A stretch of 15,233 bases of DNA from assembly GCF_001949145.1 (NCBI RefSeq), contig NW_019091382.1, forward strand, positions 1,717,308-1,732,540. Direction: 5' to 3'. The DNA is from Acanthaster planci (Eukaryota > Echinodermata > Asteroidea > Valvatida > Acanthasteridae). Each line of letters begins with the position of its first letter. Position 1 is the stretch's first letter. The notes under the pieces were generated by a model. That model made no database searches. It was not told where the DNA came from and saw only the letters and a list, made by a program, of their open reading frames with translations. This document shows, piece after piece, positions 1 to 8,062 of the stretch. Both the position numbers and the translations under genes were made by a program.

Positions 1-611
1 CCACCTACAACTGGCCATTCATCTATCTCAGTCCTGGCTCTTAATTTAAACATGGATTCCAAGTATAGCATTTACCAAGTGTCACCATTGTTAAATCATT
101 TTGTATTATAACTTGCGTAATCCCTTGACAATGATATCACACAGACACTATTTCAGACAGAATTACTCCCTCTTTATTAAAGATATCAACAAGAATGTAA
201 TATTGACCATAGAGGATGGAATGGACAGAGTGGAAATTATTCCCTCTTGCCTCAACTGCCGCTGCCAAGCTTTATTGTCACCAAACTGCTCTAGGTCAGG
301 TCACAGGCTATTCCACTCATTGCTAAAGGAATTGCTAAACCTAGTAAGAAACAATTACAGCTGACAAGGCTTTCTAACATAATTAAAACTGACCGGGCTT
401 AACTCCCAAATAACACAATAACAAGTTTATATATAGTGCATTAACTACGATCATAGGAAGGGCCTTACATTTGGCAAAATTCTCTTATACATGACATCAT
501 ACATTTAAAGAAGTAGAAAGCATGTAGGAAGGTAACTAGAAATACAAGTATGATTGGTCCAATATGCCCACTCTATCCTGCCAAAGTATGGTCTGCACAA
601 TGAGGCTAAAA
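1..611. other. Unassigned AT-rich sequence, no gene seen
   Basis: I see no convincing gene or repeat in this stretch. An 87-codon plus-strand open frame at 101-364 matches no family I recognise, and the minus strand over the same bases reads equally well but is broken by stops. Ancient transposon sequence is possible but cannot be shown by eye. Confidence 0.4.
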
Positions 612-1212
612 CCGGAAATAAGGAGTGGCCAAGAAGATGCCAAACTAAGACGTAACAAGGGACCACTTTACTTCTTGAGTATAGCATAACCTCGCCATCT
701 ACATCCAGCCCCTTGCTCCTCAAGGTACAAAAGGTTAAGCCCAGGGAAGATTCCTCCAAGCCTGGGGTTAGGCAAAGGCCTTCTCCAACCTGGCAATCTA
801 ACGCACATAAAATGTGCCTTGACCCCCCTGCCCCCAAGATATGGAGGCTGTGTACCGTATGATATGTGTAACCTGAAAGGGATTCCTCCAAACTGGACAT
901 TGGACAGAGTCTCTCCTCCAAAAAAGCTGGAAATAAGGACCATTCAAGGACCTCCTTTACATATACACCTGTTTGTATGGAATATGGTGCAGTACAGGGC
1001 CAAAAAGCAATGTGTCATTTAGGTGCACCACAACACAAACATCTGAACATAGATTGAAATAAGCCTGCAGTGGTTACCTCACGCTCTCGAGTTACGAGAG
1101 GGTAATCCCTGGAAAATATCCCGCAAGCATGAAATCAGCCTCATACCTCCCCTAACCTAACCTGCGGTACAAAGTGCATAAGGACCACCTTACTTCCTGT
1201 GCATAGCATTGG
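612..1212. repeat. Diverged dispersed repeats (several short motifs repeated)
   Basis: Short phrases recur here. A motif of about 30 bases built on AAGGACCAC.TTACTTC followed by ATAGCAT occurs at 657-687 and 1180-1209, with a weaker copy near 936-965. GGAAATAAGGA occurs near 613 and 929. GATTCCTCCAA occurs near 750 and 882. Together they suggest an old, badly diverged repeat cluster. Overlapping open frames on both strands appear to be chance. Copy boundaries and unit length are uncertain. Confidence 0.3.
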
Positions 1213-1473
1213 TACATGTACATGTTTGTAGAACACAGTAAGGCAATATGCGTCCAGTCAAGCCTGAGAACAATGCACTTTTTGCAGTGGGAAAAGAGGC
1301 AGAAGAGGAAACCGAGAGCGGCAACTCGTGCCTTCATGCCAGATCCCACACCCTTTACATATTCAAGCTGCGAGAGAGACCATCACTCGAGAGTGGGACT
1401 GTTCAGCCACGACTACTGCTAAAGATGTGACACAACCCTAGGCGCTGTTCCGTTGTCCAAACTGCAAGCAGCT

Positions 1474-1875
1474 TCATCTTGCCCCTTGGCAGGCTTCGTC
1501 CTTCTTTTTGAAAGCGGCTAGGTCAGAGCCAGAGTGGGGAAAACAGGTGGGTGATAACTGTTTGGGTAGGTATTCACTAGCAGACTCATCCCACATGTCT
1601 GTAGGGGAGGAGTCCACTGCATTGACTTTGGCACTGCTTACAGTAGAAATGCCTTGCAATGTGCCAAGTCGTTCTACAAGACATCTGTCAGGTAGCAGGA
1701 GGAGAAGGTAGAGGTAGATTTCCAATACGCATTCTTGTAGATGTCTGCAATGGAAACTCCATGAAGATAAGACCAGGACGCAGGAAAATGCTCTTCCATC
1801 ATGGTCCCTGATGTAGCACTTGTTCTGTTCATCAGGGCTTGATGGCCCATCTAGGTTGGCAGATTTGATGGCCAA
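1474..1875 (-). other. Unrecognised 133-codon open frame
   Basis: The minus strand stays open for 133 codons from an ATG at 1875. The translation contains a leucine/tyrosine-rich stretch near the middle (LEIYLYLLLLLPDRC), preceded by a Cys/His cluster (CRHLQEC), and an acidic, Ser-rich C-terminal third. I recognise no domain, and alternative frames also read protein-like for short distances. It ends 18 bases left of the hAT-like terminus at 1893 and could be a piece of an older transposon or chance. Codon use and conservation would have to decide; I would not annotate it as a gene. Confidence 0.15.
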
Positions 1876-1892
1876 AACTGTTCAGTGGGTTA

Positions 1893-2031
1893 CAGTGTTG
1901 CATCCGAGACCTTGATGTCCGAGACCGAGACCAAGGCATACGAGACCGAGACCAAGACCTACTCCTTCAAGACCAAGACCAGGACTTCGAGACCGAGACC
2001 ACAACATCCGAGACAAAGACCAAGACCAACC
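1893..2031 (+). repeat. GAGACC/AAGACC repeat block starting like a hAT end
   Basis: From 1893 the sequence begins CAGTGTTGCATCCGAGACC and continues for about 140 bases as an irregular array of GAGACC, AAGACC and AAGACCAAGACC units. A CAGNGNTGC start followed by short subterminal repeats is the usual look of a hAT-superfamily transposon terminus. The eight bases before it, 1885-1892 (GTGGGTTA), would be the target duplication. I found neither the matching opposite end nor a second copy of those eight bases, so the element is probably truncated or its other end has decayed. Confidence 0.4.
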
Positions 2032-2430
2032 ATTAACTGATGTTTAGTTTTTAATACCAAAAGGTTAATAGGGACAAACATATGGCAGTACAATTAAGTA
2101 CAAAGGAAATAAAATGAAAACATTAGCATAAACTCGCACACACAAATAGGTCAAATATTTGTTAAAGAATGCCCAGTTCTTTTATCAGTGATACTGCTCT
2201 ACTTTTACCCTGGTCTGGTCATTTTCAACCCGAGTGTCCCAAATGATATGATGTGAACATTAAAACAAATATCCTTAGACTGTTTTTTGTAAGCAAAATA
2301 CTGACAAACAAATATCCAAAAAAGATGTACCGTAATGAAACTACGAAAACAACACGTACCACATACATGTACAAGACGGAATGAAAGCACTTTCACATGT
2401 AAACACAATTCATAGCGTGCGCACACACAG
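2032..2430. other. Unassigned sequence
   Basis: This AT-rich stretch may be the interior of the element that starts at 1893, since no boundary is visible. A minus-strand 79-codon open frame at 2205-2444 has no recognisable domain. Confidence 0.3.
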
Positions 2431-2493
2431 AGACTGGTTCCCATCCCGGCCCTATGTTCAGCAGGAGACTACATAGGGAACGGGAACCAGTCT
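2431..2493. repeat. Imperfect inverted repeat (hairpin-forming)
   Basis: The outer arms AGACTGGTTCCC (2431-2442) and GGGAACCAGTCT (2482-2493) are perfectly complementary over 12 bases. The inner arms CCCTATGT (2450-2457) and ACATAGGG (2471-2478) pair over 8 bases, with a small asymmetric bulge between the two stems and a loop of about 13 bases. It could be a compact foldback element or the two ends of a collapsed MITE. No target duplication is obvious. Confidence 0.7.
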
Positions 2494-2674
2494 AGTGTGC
2501 AAATTCTGCTGCTCACAACCTCATCTCCATGGTGTCAACCAGCATGGCAACTCTGGATTGGAAATAAAGTAACAACTTGGGACAAGGCTGCATCATGCTA
2601 CATTGACTAGTCTTCATTCCAGCATCGATTTCAATGTTTATTGTAAAAAATCTGAACATTACAGTATTGTATTT

Positions 2675-2703
2675 ATATCAGTGGTTGATATAACCACTGA
2701 TAT
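2675..2703. repeat. Perfect 12-bp inverted repeat
   Basis: ATATCAGTGGTT (2675-2686) and AACCACTGATAT (2692-2703) are exact reverse complements around a 5-base loop (GATAT). It lies 13 bases left of the point where LINE homology starts at 2716, so it may mark the insertion or rearrangement junction. Confidence 0.7.
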
Positions 2704-2715
2704 GGTTGCGGTTGA

Positions 2716-3085
2716 CAGGATCTAAAAGAATCAAAACAGAAGATAGTGTTGGAATTCGGAAACAAAACGGTAAATGAAAACTGGATGCTGCTACGGGATA
2801 CTTTCACTAACTCCATCAAAATGCACATACCAAGAAAAATTGCTAAGGTAGGTAAAGATCTTCTTTAGGTAAATAAGGAGACGCAAGAGGATCTACAACA
2901 AAGCAAAAAGAACTGACAAACAAGAAGATTGGAGATTGTTTCAGAATTTTAAAGCTACATTAGACAGGAACTTAACAAGGCATAAGACACATTCATTAGA
3001 GGTATACTTAATATAGAAAATCTATGAGCAGCACCAAAACGTTTTTTTTGACAATGATCTTCAACCAATCACTGCAGACTAGTAC
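2716..3085 (+). pseudogene. LINE (non-LTR retrotransposon) ORF2 remnant, pre-RT region
   Basis: This is the region just before the reverse transcriptase of a jockey/CR1-group LINE. The frame starting at 2716 reads NENWMLLRDTFTNSI and HIPRKIAK. After a frameshift near 2870 the frame from 2876 reads RRRKRIYNKAKRTDKQ, then DWRLFQNFKATLDRNL. These match the basic 'KRRLYNKAK...W..F...K' stretch that precedes the RT domain in this group. A stop follows near 3016. The frame FNQSLQTS just before 3085 leads into the classic 'LP.DW..A.V.PI.KKG' motif, which resumes after the hAT insertion. No apurinic-type endonuclease is visible upstream, so the copy is 5'-truncated, as is common for LINEs. Confidence 0.8.
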
Positions 3086-3093
3086 CTTGCCAT
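3086..3093. repeat. Left 8-bp target-site duplication of the hAT element
   Basis: CTTGCCAT occurs directly before the element at 3094 and again directly after it at 3873-3880. The host LINE reading frame becomes continuous if one copy and the element are ignored, which fixes the boundary. Confidence 0.85.
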
Positions 3094-3872
3094 CAGAGTT
3101 GCTGACTTGAGTCATGTGACTTAGACTCAAGTCGGACTGAAGTCGCTATATTTGTGACCTTTGACTTGACTTGTAAATACCAGCTTTGTGACTTGACTTT
3201 GTGACTTGCGACTTGACTTGGACTGGCAAAAAATGACTTGTGGCTTGACTAGGAATTGCAAAAAACTACCCGTTACCAAACCCCTTATATATTTTTAATG
3301 AAGGTCTTCAGTTTACGCCTAACATGCGTAAAAAAGGACTTCGGGCTTGAGCGACTTCTACTTCATCCAACTGCAGCTGTAGATCAGGGCAGCATGCATA
3401 TGCTGCTACGTGTTGCATTGATGTGTGACTAGGATAATATATCAATATGTCATCATTTCATCTCAATGCTTATTTCCACCCAGCAAAGTACATTTATTGA
3501 ATTTAACAGAGGTCCAATATACGACACGTATGGTAAAAACTGCAATAACAGTAATTCCAACACAAGTGAAAAGGGGGAATTAAGGAGGCACTGTCAAATT
3601 AATTGGAGAAAAGGTGTTCAGCTGTCTGAAACTCATAACTCGTACCTTCATAAGGTGACGCCTGGTTCTTTTTGCTTATTACAGCTGAACAAAAATAATG
3701 TGCAGCTTGACTGGTACTTGAACAAAGAGACTTAACTTGCCCTGTAACCAAATGATTTGTGACTTTACTTGAATTGCCCTGTGACCAAATGACTTGTGAC
3801 TTGACTTGTGACTGGACCTAATGACTTGTGACTTAACTTGGACTTGCAAAAAATGACTTGCTGGCACCTCTA
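3094..3872. mobile_element. Non-autonomous hAT-type DNA transposon (779 bp)
   Basis: The left end reads CAGAGTTGCTGACTTGAG and the reverse complement of the right end reads TAGAGGTGCCAGCAAGTC. These are short imperfect terminal inverted repeats of the CAGAGGTGC type used by hAT elements, with the last right-hand base changed from the expected G to A. An exact 8-bp duplication, the hAT-specific length, flanks the element. About 190 bases at each end are packed with GACTTG/TGACTTG units in the same orientation. The middle (about 3290-3690) is single-copy and shows no transposase, so it would have moved only with enzyme supplied by a related full-length element. It sits inside the LINE and is therefore younger. 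The 89-codon open frame at 3466-3735 has no recognisable domain. Confidence 0.85.
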
Positions 3873-3880
3873 CTTGCCAT
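3873..3880. repeat. Right 8-bp target-site duplication of the hAT element
   Basis: This is an exact copy of the CTTGCCAT at 3086-3093. It is also the first part of the resumed LINE sequence. Confidence 0.85.
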
Positions 3881-5240
3881 ATGATTGGTTATTGGCCAAT
3901 GTATATCCAGTGTTAAAGAAGGGGAACCAATCACTGCCAAGTAACTACAGACCAATTTCTCTCACATCAGTAGCTTGCAAAGGTAACTAGAACATATCAT
4001 CTTCCACCATATTATGGTTCATTTTCAAGATCATAATGTTATAAAACGCTACAAGCACGGGTTTCTTAAACATCATTCATGTGAAACACAACTCATTAAC
4101 ACCATGGAAGAAATTCACTGCCATTTAGATCAAAACAAAAAAGCTCAGATAGACGTACAGGTGCTCAGCCTCTGCAAAGCATTCAACACTGTGACTCATG
4201 AGATATTACTTCATAAAATAGAACATATGGGATTAGGGGCAACACTATGACTTGAATCAGAGCATGGTTAACCAACAGAACTTAACAAGTTGTTGTAGAC
4301 GGAGAAGCGTCAAACCCTACTCCAGTTACACCAGGAGTACCTCAAGGTATCGTCTTAGGTCTGTTGATGTTTCTGCTCTACATTAATGACATCGGTGATA
4401 ATGTGAGCAAGGATACTAATATCAAGTTCTTTGCTGACGACTGCCTATTATTTTGCCTCATTGCTCATCCCAGAGACCATGTAGCAACAACTACAGAAAG
4501 ATTTGGATAGTCTTGTGACTTAGTCTCGCCAATAGCAGATGTCTTTTAATCCATGAAAGTGTCACACTGTGCACATGACAAGAAGCAAGAAAGATTTTGC
4601 TAATGTCTACCAAATGATGAATGTTAATCTGCCTGTAGTATCCAATCATGCATACCTTGGAGTTGAAATTTCAAAAGATTTGTCTTGGTCTCTTCACATC
4701 AATCAAATAGTAAGCAAAGCTAACAGAACACTTGGTCATGTGAAAAGTATCTCTCTAAATGTGAGCCAGCTGTAAAAGAAGCAGCTTATAAAACCTAGAT
4801 TCAACCTCAGCTACATTATGCAGCTGTAGTCTGGGATCCCTTCCAGTTAAACTACATTAGTAAATTGAAACAGGTACAGATGCAAGCGGCAAGATTTGTA
4901 ACAGGTGACTACAAAAGAATGTCAGGTGTCACGGGTATGCAGCGAAATCTCTAATGGCCAGCCCTTTAACATGGTACAAAAATTAGTAGACTCGCAACAT
5001 TTGATCATTCCATTCATAAATAAATTGCTGTCAACATCCCTTGTTATATCACGCCAGTGGAAAGATCGCAGGGAAGTAGACACAATCAATGCTACGCTTC
5101 TTTGCGGTGCAGTACACAGGCATATCAACAAAGTTTTTTTTGCAAAGACAATGGTAGACTTGAACAAGCTCTCCAATGATCTTGTTCACCAACCATCATC
5201 ATCTGGATTTAGGACAGCCCTAGGAAAACATCTTATATAA
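3881..5240 (+). pseudogene. LINE reverse transcriptase and C-terminal region, decayed
   Basis: This continues the LINE ORF2 after the hAT insertion. Motifs in order are DWLLANVYPVLKKGN then LPSNYRPISLTSVACK (3884-3985), GFLKHHSCETQL (4059-4094), motif A as LSLCKAFN (4164-4187), PGVPQG (4331-4348), LLYINDI, then FADD (4430-4441). The thumb/C-terminal part follows with YLGVEISKDLSW (about 4650-4690), ANRTLGHVKS and a closing segment through 5240 (LWNQL-type region degraded to MVDLNKLSNDLV). In active relatives motif A has a catalytic Asp (DFSKAFD); here it is Ser, so catalysis is lost although FADD survives. The reading moves from frame 3 to frame 2 near 4255 and back near 4510, and several stops interrupt it. 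The closest family is jockey/CR1-like, judged by motif wording only. Confidence 0.85.
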
Positions 5241-5530
5241 CCAACCCTAATTTCACGCTTGCATGGCACTGGCACAAAGGCAACCTGGAAAATAATGCCT
5301 TGTGGCGATGTCTAGTTAACTATCTGAGAGTCTGAGAGGAACGAACAGGGACTGAGGATAGACCAGCGTTCCCTTCCTTGTTTCAATCATGCCTGGCTTT
5401 GCTAGGAGTTGCCGAAGGACTAGAGCTTTGGCACCACAGCGGAGAATTTGTGTATTCACAGTTGGGTATACTTGCCCAGTCATACTTGTTCCGACATGAT
5501 ACCCCAAGGCCCAGATGAAACTGTTGGGGG
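5241..5530. other. LINE 3' flank, no gene seen
   Basis: The first 60-80 bases (GCACTGGCACAAAGG) may be the LINE 3' untranslated tail, since related elements carry a short GC-richer tail after the last codon. No poly-A or short tandem tail is visible. The remainder up to the 55-bp repeat is unassigned. Confidence 0.3.
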
Positions 5531-5710
5531 TATACCAAGTCCACCTGAAGCAAACAGGTTCACAAATCCTCCAGGGGAACTACATGTATACCAAGTCCAC
5601 TCAAAGTGAACAGACATGCTCACATATCTTCCAGGGAAACTATAACAAGTCCATTCCCAAGGGAACCAACAGGTTCACAAATCCTCTGGGGGAAATATAC
5701 CAAGTTCTGA
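5531..5710. repeat. Tandem repeat, about 55-bp unit, 3.3 copies
   Basis: Units begin TATACCAAGTCCA at 5531, 5587, 5641 (TATAACAAGTCCA) and 5696 (partial), giving spacings of 56, 54 and 55 bases. Each unit contains AACAGGTTCACAAATCCTCC or a variant, then CAGGGGAAC. Units differ by about 15-25 percent, so the array is old. A plus-strand open frame at 5515-5778 merely passes through the repeat. Confidence 0.75.
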
Positions 5711-5782
5711 GACCCCTTCCTTTTAATTACCACATACCAGGACAATGTTCTTTGTGTTTACATGCGCAGACAAGGTGATCCC

Positions 5783-6340
5783 TACCCCCACTCAAAAAGT
5801 ACTGCCTACACACACGGCATTGCTGAGCACTACCCTTTCTAAAAATGTACTGCAGATAACCACCTCTACTCGAAAGATACTGAGTTTTTGAAAGGTGCCG
5901 CTGAACACTACCCCTACTCTAAAGGCACTGCCTACCCAAAGAGTGCTGCAGATCACTACCCTTACCCAAAAGTCACTGCCCACTAAAGGCACTGCCTACC
6001 CAAAGAGTGCTGCAGATCACTACCCTTACCCAAAAGGCACTGCCCACTAAAGGCACTGCCTACCCAAAGAGTGCGGCAGATCACTACCCTTACTCAAAAG
6101 GCACTGCCCACTAAAGGCATTGCTACCCAGAGAGTGCGGCAGATCACTGCCCTTACTCAAAAGGCACTGCCCACTAAAGGCACTGCTACCCAGAGAGTGC
6201 GGCAGATCACTGCCCTTACACAAAAAGCCCCGCCCACTACAGGGCACTGCCTCCCCAAAGGGTGCTGCAAATCACTACCCCTACACAAAACATAATGTGT
6301 ACTGAAAAGGTATATGTACTGCTGACTGCTACCCACAAAA
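5783..6340. repeat. 64-bp minisatellite array
   Basis: The core runs with clear periodicity. ACTAAAGGCA-type landmarks fall at 5982, 6046, 6110, 6173 and 6236 (as ACTACAGGGCA), spacings of 64, 64, 63 and 63 bases. The unit contains CTGCCTACCCAAAGAGTGC, then GGCAGATCACTACCCTTAC, then CAAAAGGCACTGCCC. The left part (5783-5980) and right edge are more diverged copies. Within a unit, 'TACCCAAAGAGTGCTGC' and 'TACCCAAAAGGCACTGC' resemble each other, hinting that the unit grew from a half-size precursor. When the period is 63 bases, both strands show repetitive open frames of 21 residues; these are by-products, not genes. Confidence 0.85.
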
Positions 6341-6488
6341 CCAAGACAAGTTATGGGTTATGTTATGTTACTCTTTCCACGTATAAGGTCATGGAGGGTG
6401 GGTATTTTGAAGGAAGCTAGCTCTGAAGGAAACAAGGAAACATGCAGGGCTGCACGTGAAAGGCTGCAAGGGACCATGCACCGCCTGC

Positions 6489-6610
6489 AGTGAATGGGTG
6501 GTTGCTAAATGCTTTGGCCAATCAAAGACTCCCTAAGGTTCTGCTAGATAGTGAATGGGTGGTTACTAAATGCTTTGGCCAATCAAAGACTCCCTAAGGT
6601 TCTGCTAGAT
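6489..6610. repeat. 61-bp tandem duplication
   Basis: Two adjacent copies (6489-6549 and 6550-6610) start AGTGAATGGGTGGTT and end TTCTGCTAGAT. They differ at one internal position (TTGCTAA versus TTACTAA). The near identity marks a recent duplication compared with the older arrays to the left. Confidence 0.9.
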
Positions 6611-7333
6611 ACTGAACTGTCTGTCTCTCCACCCTTGGCCAAACGAGGTTTTCCAGAGACAAGCACTGGAAATCTGGGTTATAATACTCGGACAATTGTT
6701 ATTTTCCCATGACAACGAAAACATATGTGTACAAAAATTAATGTATCAAATGTATGCACAACAGAAAAACCTTCAATTTTCTTTTCTATATTTATCCACT
6801 CTGGGATGAATTTATGAGGTACTATTATCGACAAGCCACTGGCAATGTCGTGCCTGCATGTACATATGTACACAGTACTGACACGGCACCCCTCAAACTT
6901 ATGTGTACTGGGTTTTATAACACGTAAACCACAGATTCTGTATCTTGATTGGCAAAACGTGTGTCATGTGATGTTTGCTAGTTTTATTTTTTTTGTACCA
7001 AAACTCCAAAAAAACTAAACACTTGCAGCCTTGCTTTAAAAAAGAACTATACCCGTAGCAACCAAAGAACTACATCTGTAGCAATGAAAGCATGAACAGT
7101 ACCCAGGTGTGTATTTCAGCTCATAGCATAAACCTTTATCTGTCATTCTCGAACCCGTTGAACCAAGCTATGTACTAGCTACAAATTTAATAGGTTAAGA
7201 GAACGAAGATGCAAATAGTCAGGTGCCCTTTTAAATGCCGGTATATGTTACGTCCTGTATGTTGTCGGTAAGCACATTTTAACATCACACATGATTTGCA
7301 AATAAAACACTGATGACCTGCTCTTCTCTTGGA
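6611..7333. other. Unassigned AT-rich sequence
   Basis: I see no gene or element boundary here. A minus-strand 64-codon open frame at 6679-6873 has no recognisable domain. Confidence 0.35.
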
Positions 7334-7356
7334 CAAGAAATTTAAAGAATTTCTTG
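7334..7356. repeat. Short perfect inverted repeat (9-bp arms)
   Basis: CAAGAAATT (7334-7342) pairs with AATTTCTTG (7348-7356) around a 5-base loop. It lies about 100 bases before the Crypton-type remnant. A site of this size in AT-rich DNA can be chance. Confidence 0.5.
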
Positions 7357-7462
7357 ACTAAGCTGATTCACTGAGCACTAAAAAGAGCGTGAAATACAGC
7401 ACGAACATTTTCTCCAGTTGTGGCGGTGACAGAGGCACAACATTGTCGGCAGTGGAGGGAGT

Positions 7463-8062
7463 AACATAGCTCTAAATGACATTTTGTGGAGGTTTTACAT
7501 GGAAGTACATCAGGTTGATGACAATTACTACAGCAATAAATCAATTCAATCTATCAGGTATGGGTTCATTTCAGAGACAGAGAAAGCAACCCAGTTGACA
7601 TTGTGAAAGTTGGAGAGACACAATAGGTGCCTCAAAGCGGTGCTTGTTCACTTGAAGAAAGTTGGAAAGGGGTATGTGAAACATAAAAACCCCATTACTC
7701 CAGAGGACGTGGACAAAATAAATGCTTTGCCTGTGACGAATATTGCCACACCAGCTGGTCTTCAAAACAAGGTGTTCACAGACATTATCATTTATTTCAG
7801 CAATCGAGGTAGGGAAAATTTAAGAGACATAAAAAAGACAGACTTTAAAATACATACTGATTTCAACAGGCTGCAGTATATAACAAAATGTGACCACCTC
7901 ACGAAAATAAGAGGAAAAAGACAACAAAAGCTAAGCAGATCTGATGTATAAAGTGCCGGGAACCCCCGCCGTCCAGTGAACACATTTCTCCTGTACACAC
8001 AGAAGCTGCATCCCAACGGTGAATCTCCTTGGCAAAGACTGAAAGACAACTCTTACACCAGC
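7463..8062 (+). pseudogene. Crypton-type tyrosine recombinase / DUF3504 remnant
   Basis: The frame from 7463 reads NIALNDILWRFYMEVHQV and NKSIQSIRYG, continues LKAVLVHLKKVGKGYVKHK, then NPITPEDVDKI, then GLQNKVFTDIIIYFSNRGRE followed by NLRDIKKTDF, and after a stop resumes AGNPRRPVNTFLLYTQKLHP and WQRLKD. This order (N-terminal helical part, 'KGxVKHKxPI..ED', 'LQNKVF..I..YF.RRGRE.LR', 'PGNP.CPV..F..Y...LHP') is that of the Crypton-derived DUF3504 domain, also found in KCTD1- and ZMYM2-related proteins. The Arg of RGRE is in the place of the first catalytic Arg of tyrosine recombinases. In-frame stops lie at 7604-7606 and 7949-7951. Between 7565 and 7620 another frame (HFRDRESNPVDIVKVGET) fits the family better, implying two compensating indels. 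The C-terminal catalytic part is missing or unrecognisable after 8062. Confidence 0.75.

Noticed and set aside
505-1022. Overlapping open frames on both strands of 67-138 codons.
   Set aside because: Three frames are open over the same bases, none has a recognisable domain, and the interval contains diverged repeats.
3466-3735. 89-codon open frame inside the hAT-type element, considered as a transposase fragment.
   Set aside because: The translation is Asn/Gln/Ser-rich with no BED finger or hAT dimerisation motif.
6047-6305. Repetitive open frames on both strands with 21-residue periodicity (RQITALTQKALPTKG type and its antisense).
   Set aside because: They exist only because the minisatellite unit is 63 bases here and divisible by three; where the unit is 64 bases the frames break.
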